NCBI GenBank assembly: GCA_041391505.1
Contig: JAWKNW010000015.1
Coordinates: 73,251-137,250, forward strand
Reading direction: 5' to 3'
DNA: 64,000 bases
Origin: Rhodothermales bacterium
GTDB lineage: Bacteria > Bacteroidota > Rhodothermia > Rhodothermales > JAHQVL01
In this document: in pieces, positions 58,284 to 64,000 of the stretch
Layout of the letters: every line of letters starts with the position of its first letter
Position numbering within the stretch: the stretch's first letter is position 1
Notes under the pieces: model-generated
Told to the model about the DNA's origin: nothing
What the model saw: the letters and a program-made list of their open reading frames with translations, nothing else
Database searches by the model: none
Translations under genes and position numbers: made by a program

Positions 58284-61200
58284 TCACCTCATCAGCGTGA
58301 CGCTCCGCGTCTGGCCGACGCCGTGGGCCTCCGCCCGGATAAAATAGACGCCGCTGGCAAACCGGTCCGCATCAAAGCGGACGATGTGCGTGCCGGCGTT
58401 CATACCGCCTTCGAACAGGGTGGCCACGTGACGCCCGACGACATCGTACACCCGAATCGACGCGAATCCAGCCAGGGGCATTGAAAGGGTGAACGTAGTG
58501 CTCGCCTGGAAGGGGTTGGGATACGCCGAAGATAATTCAATGGACGCGGGCCATTCGCCCGTTTCATTTTCGCGCACAACCGGAAAAGCCATCGCCTCTC
58601 CACCGAATCCGAACTCTCCCAGGGTTCGCAGTCCGCCGGCACAGAGATAGGGAGTTCCATTTTCTTCCAGCAAGTCCGTCGCCAACGGTTGCCACGCCAA
58701 CGCGGCGCCTCCGGGCCGCTGCATGACGACGACAGACTCAAGGGCGGTAGCGACTACAACGTCGCTTGCGTCGAAACACAGGTCAAAGGGGATGGCATCA
58801 TCCGGGCCACGCGTTTGTTCGCTCAAGCCCAATTCACCCAGATACCAGGTTCGTGCCGCGACAGCCGACGGTTGTACCAAGGCACCGCTCGATGACATAG
58901 CCGACGCCTCTGCATACATGCTGGTGTCGGGCAATAGATCGTACCGGGTCACAAACACGGTAGCGGTATCGCCCGGGGTGTGCCGGGCACGTTTCTCCGG
59001 GCCTCCTCTCAGGGTGAGTGTCATTCCTTGCGCGCTCACCTGGCTCCCCGGCGCGACACGGATCTCTGCTTCGGAAAAAGCATCTGTCGACACGATCGTG
59101 GGGCCGCCAACCATTTCGCTCGTGGCGGCATTGTCCTCACGTGTGGCCGTAAACCCCAGGTATTTAATGCCGGCAGGGACATCCGGAAGGGTAAATCGGA
59201 AGCCGGTATAGGGTATCGAAGCAATAATCTCGGATTTGCCGATGTAGGTGAGCGTACAAAATCTGCCGATTTCTTCGCAGGCGAAGGCCTCTATCAGATA
59301 GGACGATGCCAGGGCATTCGACCGTAGGGTTCCTCCTACGGTCACGGCCGTTCCTTCCCTCTTCGCGAAGCTGATAACCGGTGCGTTCTGGTAGCCGTCG
59401 GTATCCAACCAGTCGTTGCGCCGCTCATATCGATTCGGTCGGGGTGTTATCGCTCCACCCTGGTAGTCGACCCCACCCAGGAAAATCGATTCCATGCGGG
59501 TACTTGACGACGAATGCGTGTTCTGGGAAATGCGTGCGGACGGGGAGGTAGATTCGTCAAATGTATAGACCGATACGTCCGCGCTGCCGCCGGACAGGGT
59601 ATTGTTCGTAATCACGTCGCCGGGATTGGCCAGGACGGCAATGGACGGGGAAACAATCCGGTTCTGGTGCACCGTCGTCCTCCCGCTGAAGAACAAGCCC
59701 GTCCTGAGTGCGCCTTGCGACTCCCGCTCCACGGATACAGCCACTTTCAGCTCATCCGACGTGATAAAGTTGCCCTGCACAACGGCTCCTTCCGTTTCCT
59801 CCAGGACCACGCCGTGGGTAAAACCATAGATGGAGTTGTTTGCGATTTGCGGCGACTGCGCGCGCCAGCTTTGTATGCCCGTGTTCGTCTGCATCCCACG
59901 GGTAGGAAGCCTCTTGCCGATCACATTGCCCGTGATAAGGGTTCCGGAAGTTGGAACGGGCCACTTAGAGTCGCGCGTTCCAAGCCGGATTTCGACCTGG
60001 TGTCCCGCGATCCTGTTGCACGTACTGAGTTGGCAAGAAGTAGGGCCTCCTGGTTCTCCACCCTCTCCGATGTGGTTGTTCTTCGCGCCTAGAATCCAGA
60101 GTCCGATATAAATATCAAATAAGTCAGACGGCGTGGGTAACGCAATCGGCTCGTCGTCGACCCCTACGCCGATTCGATTTCCAACCAGTACATTGGTATC
60201 CGCATACGGCAGGATGAGTACGTCAACACCTGTGTTTCCGCTGAAGAGAGAGGGGCCGTAGTTGCCGGCGATGGTGTTTCCTTCGATCCGGTTGTTTGAT
60301 GATTCGATAAGCAGTCCAGGCCAGTTGATACCGCCCACCGTAGGATCGAAGTTGAAGTCGGAATAGGGGAGTATGGACGTCCCCATCCCGTTTCCTCGAG
60401 CCAGCGTGCCGGTTACATCCGTGCCGATTCGGTTTCCCTCGATCACGTTACCGTCGGCTCCGGATGCGAGGGCGATGCCGCTTTTCCGGAATCCATGAAT
60501 CACCAGCCCACGCACGATGGAACCGCCGCCGCCGGACGCAATCTCAATGCCCGTAATCTCCGAAGCGCTCTCCACGCCGGGGCCAACCAGCTCGACCCAG
60601 CCGCCGCTTTGCGTGGTCGCGTCCAGGGTAATCCTGGATTCAACGGGAGGAAGACCCACGTCCCCAATCTGGATGGATGGCACGGCGCTTCCCGGCAGGT
60701 CGAACGTGATGGTGCCTCCCCCGCGCCGGTTCGCCTCCTGGATGGCCGCACGCAGCGTGCATTGTTCGCCGGCTTCGTTTGCATCCACGTCGCAGACCTC
60801 GTCGCTCGCAGAATCGTCTTCCAGGTCGCGTGTGTCGTTTACGACAAGGTCCTCCTGCGACGGCCCGGCCAGTTTCAAGAGGTAGGCTTCATTAAAGCCG
60901 GCGGCATTGACGCCCGACCCCGCGATGGTCAGTCCGTCGTCTGAAATGGCGGTTGGTGGATAGAACTGGGTAAAGCCTTGCAGGTCAATTTGCTGTTCGG
61001 TCGATACCGTGATCAGGTTACGCCAGCCGTCGTCTGCGGTCCAGATAGCGGGAGCCGGGATGCTTGAATCGTATCCGATAACCACCGACCCATCGCCCGA
61101 CACCGCGGTCGCGGTCGCGTACCCCGGGGTTTCAAGAACCGAAAGCGTACCATTCTCCCAACGAAATGGCTTCCTGTCGACATTCGGAGCGGCCCCACGC

Positions 61201-61916
61201 TCCACCCAGCCCACAATGACATTGCCGTCTGCTGAAACAGCCTGAGCACTCGACCTGTCCCACCCGGGGGGGTGTATGTCGCTGGCTATTGTACCCCCAT
61301 TAAACCACATTACGGCATGAGGAGTCCCAAAGGAGACATCACCCTGGCCGACGATCGGGCTACCATCGTTCGCGACATCGTAGGCTATAGCGTTCGTATG
61401 CCCTTCATAGGAGGGCAGCAGCGAGGGTTCGCCCTGTACCCATTTGATGGCATTGACAGCCGTGTCCGTATGCTGACCGACGATCACGGTGCCATCACCT
61501 GAAATCGCCCGTACTCGGGCCCGTCGAAATTCACCGCCGGGAATGGCGAGCAGTTCCAGGGTGCCATCGACCCATCGCACCGGGACCGGGTCGTTTCTGG
61601 CGTCTATGGATTCACCTGCGATGATGCTCCCATCGGCGGAGACGCCTACAGCCACACTGCCGCGCATGAGATGGTCGCCCAGGTTCGCCATCACCCCGTT
61701 CTCCCAACGAAATGCCGCAAAGTTGGCCCCGTTCAGGTCGGTGTTGCTCACACCGACGACCACGGCTCCGTCAGCTGACACACCCGAAGCCAGGCTACTA
61801 AAATTGACCCCTGGCAAGTCCCCGAGCGGGGTAAATGACTGGGCATAGAGGGCATCCGAAACGAGACAGAGCATGCTCAAAGTACAGAGCGCCTGGAAAC
61901 CGTATTTCATTCCCAT
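58284..61916 (-). CDS. Secreted HAF-repeat/CSLREA/beta-helix protein with T9SS domain, 1210 aa
   Basis: A signal peptide (QALCTLSMLCLVSDALYAQ) is followed by HAF-type propeller repeats (about 28-345; GVSADGAVVVGVSN, AVSADGNVIVGWVE, AISDDGLTIAGSG). Then come a CSLREA-type motif (ECTLRAAIQEANRR form, QCTLRAAIQEANRR, about 385), a right-handed beta-helix (about 395-830; GNVIEGNRIGTDV, NNRIEGNTIAGNYG) and beta domains, and a T9SS tail (SSAYPNPFQASTTFT, RVYDVVGRHVATLF, SGVYFIRAEAHG). It shares the CSLREA and beta-helix plan with the 1653-aa metalloprotease but has no HExxH. It is probably an adhesin or a surface-displayed protein. Confidence 0.82.
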   Translation of the reverse strand: MGMKYGFQALCTLSMLCLVSDALYAQSFTPLGDLPGVNFSSLASGVSADGAVVVGVSNTDLNGANFAAFRWENGVMANLGDHLMRGSVAVGVSADGSIIAGESIDARNDPVPVRWVDGTLELLAIPGGEFRRARVRAISGDGTVIVGQHTDTAVNAIKWVQGEPSLLPSYEGHTNAIAYDVANDGSPIVGQGDVSFGTPHAVMWFNGGTIASDIHPPGWDRSSAQAVSADGNVIVGWVERGAAPNVDRKPFRWENGTLSVLETPGYATATAVSGDGSVVIGYDSSIPAPAIWTADDGWRNLITVSTEQQIDLQGFTQFYPPTAISDDGLTIAGSGVNAAGFNEAYLLKLAGPSQEDLVVNDTRDLEDDSASDEVCDVDANEAGEQCTLRAAIQEANRRGGGTITFDLPGSAVPSIQIGDVGLPPVESRITLDATTQSGGWVELVGPGVESASEITGIEIASGGGGSIVRGLVIHGFRKSGIALASGADGNVIEGNRIGTDVTGTLARGNGMGTSILPYSDFNFDPTVGGINWPGLLIESSNNRIEGNTIAGNYGPSLFSGNTGVDVLILPYADTNVLVGNRIGVGVDDEPIALPTPSDLFDIYIGLWILGAKNNHIGEGGEPGGPTSCQLSTCNRIAGHQVEIRLGTRDSKWPVPTSGTLITGNVIGKRLPTRGMQTNTGIQSWRAQSPQIANNSIYGFTHGVVLEETEGAVVQGNFITSDELKVAVSVERESQGALRTGLFFSGRTTVHQNRIVSPSIAVLANPGDVITNNTLSGGSADVSVYTFDESTSPSARISQNTHSSSSTRMESIFLGGVDYQGGAITPRPNRYERRNDWLDTDGYQNAPVISFAKREGTAVTVGGTLRSNALASSYLIEAFACEEIGRFCTLTYIGKSEIIASIPYTGFRFTLPDVPAGIKYLGFTATREDNAATSEMVGGPTIVSTDAFSEAEIRVAPGSQVSAQGMTLTLRGGPEKRARHTPGDTATVFVTRYDLLPDTSMYAEASAMSSSGALVQPSAVAARTWYLGELGLSEQTRGPDDAIPFDLCFDASDVVVATALESVVVMQRPGGAALAWQPLATDLLEENGTPYLCAGGLRTLGEFGFGGEAMAFPVVRENETGEWPASIELSSAYPNPFQASTTFTLSMPLAGFASIRVYDVVGRHVATLFEGGMNAGTHIVRFDADRFASGVYFIRAEAHGVGQTRSVTLMR

Positions 61917-62247
61917 CTCAGGTTGGCGGAGGCGAGGGGGGCACGGTTGAAGTCGGTGAGGTGGCGTTTGCGGGTCACGCGTTGTGATGCTTGGTCACTC
62001 GCGGAGCCGCTCGGCTCAAGGATACGCCAAAAAATCCGAAGTTATCGCCACCGTTCCGTCAGGACATTGAGAACGCACGCTCGGCCGGCGTCCATTTCTT
62101 TCGCCTCGATACGCGCCTGAACGGAAGGGTGGAGCCCTGATCCGTCGACGCGATGTCATGGTTGGCGCGCAGAACGGCAGGACGTGTATGGATCTCCTGC
62201 CCACGCTGCGGGGTTACCGGCTCTGCACACACAGCCGTCTACTCCCG
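61917..62247. other. 331-bp divergent intergenic region
   Basis: Between the leftward HAF protein and the rightward AraC regulator. It includes GGATACGCCAAAAAATCC (62023-62040), the same GGATACGCCAAAA core as at 58064, possibly another trace of the MITE-like element flank. An open frame precedes the AraC start, but it has no protein-like signal. Confidence 0.4.
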
Positions 62248-63174
62248 ATGTCGACCGATCCCAACCGGCAAGAATACGCGCGCCGCATGCACCGGGTGCT
62301 GGCGCATATCGATCGGCACCTCGATGCGCCGCTCGATGTGCACACCCTTGCCGGCGTCGCGCATTTTTCCCCGTTTCACTTCCACCGGCTGTTCACGGCG
62401 TTGATGGGGGAGACCGTGGGGGATTATCTCCGCCGGCGCCGGCTCGAGGTGGCGGCCCAGCGGCTGGCCGTCCAGCCGTCGCTTTCCGTGCTGCAGGCCG
62501 CGCTGGCGGTCGGGTTCGGGTCGGCCGAGGCGTTCGCGCGGGCGTTCAAGGCCCGGTTCGGCGTGTCGCCGACGGCATGGCGCCGGAGCGGGGGACACGT
62601 GACGAATAGCAAGACCGATCAGATGGACGGCAAGCGCGATCAGGCATCGCCGGCGGGCTATCCGGATCTTGAGCGCATCCTCAACCAAATCACGGATGCA
62701 CACATGATCGTGAAACTCATCGACCGCCCCGCAGCCCCCATCGCCTATCTCCGTTATGTCGGACCGTACGGCGAAGACGTCTCCCGCTTCTGGATGGAGA
62801 CCTACTACCCCTGGGCTGTAACCCGCAAACTCGGCGGCTCGCCCCGCTACGGCATCAGCCACGACGACCCCTTCGTCACCGCCCCGGACCAGTGCCGGTA
62901 CGATGCCTGCGTGGAGGTGCCGGAAGACTATACCGATCTGGGGCCGGCATTCAAAACGACGATCCCCGCCGGCGTCTATGCGACCTATCGGTTCAAGGGG
63001 ACGGCGGCGGACATCATGGAAGCCTGGACGCGGCTGCTGCGCGAGTGGCTGCCGGCGAGCGGCTATCAGCTCGACAACCGCCCCAGCTTTGAATATTACC
63101 CCGTCGATGCCGACGACGACCCGGACACCGGTGTCTTTGAATGCGACATCTGCATTCCCGTGATGCCGTTATAA
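62248..63174 (+). CDS. AraC-family regulator with GyrI-like effector domain, 308 aa
   Basis: The ATG at 62248 begins MSTDPNRQEYARRMHRVLAH, the usual start of AraC HTH domains of this subgroup. Residues 8-108 hold two helix-turn-helix motifs (LAGVAHFSPFHFHRLFTAL, LQAALAVGFGSAEAFARAF). The C-terminal ~160 residues (IVKLIDRPAAPIAYLRYVGP, GVYATYRFKGTAADIMEAWT, YEYYPVDAD-type end) form a GyrI-like/SOUL effector-binding domain. Such one-component regulators sense drugs or small amphipathic ligands. It converges on the SDR gene to the right. Confidence 0.88.
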   Translation: MSTDPNRQEYARRMHRVLAHIDRHLDAPLDVHTLAGVAHFSPFHFHRLFTALMGETVGDYLRRRRLEVAAQRLAVQPSLSVLQAALAVGFGSAEAFARAFKARFGVSPTAWRRSGGHVTNSKTDQMDGKRDQASPAGYPDLERILNQITDAHMIVKLIDRPAAPIAYLRYVGPYGEDVSRFWMETYYPWAVTRKLGGSPRYGISHDDPFVTAPDQCRYDACVEVPEDYTDLGPAFKTTIPAGVYATYRFKGTAADIMEAWTRLLREWLPASGYQLDNRPSFEYYPVDADDDPDTGVFECDICIPVMPL

Positions 63175-63193
63175 CACCTCGTCATCTCGAGCC

Positions 63194-64000
63194 TTACAGC
63201 CCGCTAAACGCCCCGAACCCGCCGTCGACCGGGATGACGGCGCCGGTCACGAATGACGCGGCGTCGCTGCAGAGCCAGACGACGATGCCCTGCAGTTCCG
63301 CCGGCTCCCCGAACCGGCCCATCGGGGTTTTGCGGAGGATGGCCTGCGCGCGCTCGGTGAACGCGCCGTCGGGCTGGACGAGCAGGGCGCGGTTCTGCTC
63401 GGTGACGAAAAAGCCGGGCGCGATGGCGTTGACGCGCAGGCCGGCGCTGTGCCGGCGGGCGAGGTCGACCGCCATCCACTTCGTGAAGTTGTCGATCGCC
63501 GCCTTCGCCGCCGAATACCCCGGCGCGCCGCTCAACGCCTGCATGGCGGCCATCGACGAGATGTTGACGATGCTCCCTCTGCCGGCCTCGGCCATCGCCT
63601 CGCCGAATACCAGGGTGGGGTAGACGGTCCCCTGCAGATTCAGGCGGACGACCTCATCGAACGCGTCGAACGGCATGTCGAACACCGGCGTCTTATCCGT
63701 CCGCGCCCGGGCGACGTTGCCGCCGGCGGCATTGACGAGGATGTCCACGCGGCCCCAGGCCTTGAGCAGCTGCGTTCGCGCCGCCTTCAGCGCGACCTCG
63801 TCGAGCACATCGGCGATGAGCGTCATGGCGTCCGCGCCCGCGGCCCGCAACGCCTCGGCACGCGCCCCGGCGGCCGCGGCGTTGCGGCCGAGGAGAGCGA
63901 CCTTCGCGCCGGCCGCCGCAAGCGCCTCGGCCATGCCGGCGCCCAGCACGCCGTAGCCGCCGGTTACTACGGCCACCCGGCCGGTGAGATCGATAGCGTA
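63194..64000 (-). CDS. SDR oxidoreductase related to fructuronate (D-mannonate) reductases, 5' end truncated
   Basis: The frame stays open to the right edge (YAIDLTGRVAVVTGG), so the true start is outside the window. The NAD loop VTGGYGVLGAG, the catalytic Tyr and Lys in GYSAAKAAIDNFTKWMA, and the C-terminal GFFVTEQNRALLVQPDG ... TPMGRFGEP pattern match the SDR group often annotated as D-mannonate oxidoreductase/fructuronate reductase (YjmF-like). This would place it in uronic-acid catabolism, fitting the lyase and sugar-acid genes elsewhere in the window. Confidence 0.75.
   Translation of the reverse strand, partial: YAIDLTGRVAVVTGGYGVLGAGMAEALAAAGAKVALLGRNAAAAGARAEALRAAGADAMTLIADVLDEVALKAARTQLLKAWGRVDILVNAAGGNVARARTDKTPVFDMPFDAFDEVVRLNLQGTVYPTLVFGEAMAEAGRGSIVNISSMAAMQALSGAPGYSAAKAAIDNFTKWMAVDLARRHSAGLRVNAIAPGFFVTEQNRALLVQPDGAFTERAQAILRKTPMGRFGEPAELQGIVVWLCSDAASFVTGAVIPVDGGFGAFSGL

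Noticed and set aside
1..64000. tRNA or rRNA genes
   Set aside because: Scanning the intergenic gaps by eye showed no cloverleaf-like or rRNA-like segment; a covariance-model scan would be needed to be certain.

Overview
The window looks like a stretch of chromosome from a high-GC member of the Rhodothermota/Bacteroidota, most plausibly Rhodothermales. The reasons are four secreted proteins ending in a type IX-secretion-style C-terminal domain (a [Y/F]PNPF motif, then VYDVLG or similar, then SGxYFY), many lipoproteins, a SusC-like TonB receptor with a carboxypeptidase-regulatory N-terminal domain, and the gene content. I see no rRNA, tRNA, CRISPR array, prophage or intact transposon. Family assignments come from reading the translations; no database search was run.

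Layout. 1-3 kb: a Tat-exported GH116-type glycosidase and a truncated exported protein. 3-7 kb: a membrane hybrid histidine kinase and an epimerase. 7-13 kb: acylphosphatase, small exported proteins, an FAD oxidoreductase and a class V aminotransferase. 13-14.8 kb: a small accessory patch (AP2-domain protein, two tiny genes, a 102-bp attC-like inverted repeat). 14.8-18 kb: an operon of short-chain dehydrogenase, amidohydrolase and an unknown exported protein, probably sugar-acid catabolism. 18-26 kb: an NHL-repeat T9SS protein, two BNR-repeat lipoproteins, a GH36-like lipoprotein and a lipase. 26-36 kb: an unknown 668-aa protein, a TPR lipoprotein, a DUF2786 protein and a 1653-aa metalloprotease with a CSLREA/beta-helix region. 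36-42 kb: a heparinase II/III-like lyase, then an overlapping operon of FIST sensor, histidine kinase and receiver-kinase. 42-50 kb: a His-rich outer-membrane protein, a fasciclin protein, a winged-helix/TolB-like membrane regulator and a TonB receptor. 50-56 kb: an AAA ATPase with C-terminal HTH, a DUF4331 T9SS protein and a TPR protein. 56-64 kb: two-subunit aconitase X, a HAF/CSLREA T9SS protein, an AraC-GyrI regulator and a truncated SDR related to fructuronate reductases.

The genes suggest a particle- or polysaccharide-degrading heterotroph: exported glycosidases and lyases, BNR-repeat (sialidase-fold) proteins, sugar-acid dehydrogenases, a TonB receptor and several membrane sensors.

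The most unusual feature is intergenic. Many spacers carry tandem heptanucleotide arrays, comparable to the short tandemly repeated repetitive (STRR) sequences known from cyanobacteria. At least six families with different core heptamers occur here, and several are arranged as large inverted repeats. A separate ~250-bp element with terminal inverted repeats occurs twice in opposite orientation. A second notable signal is a set of four 7-bp boxes spaced exactly 11 bp apart upstream of the fasciclin gene, next to a gene for an OmpR/CadC-type DNA-binding protein.
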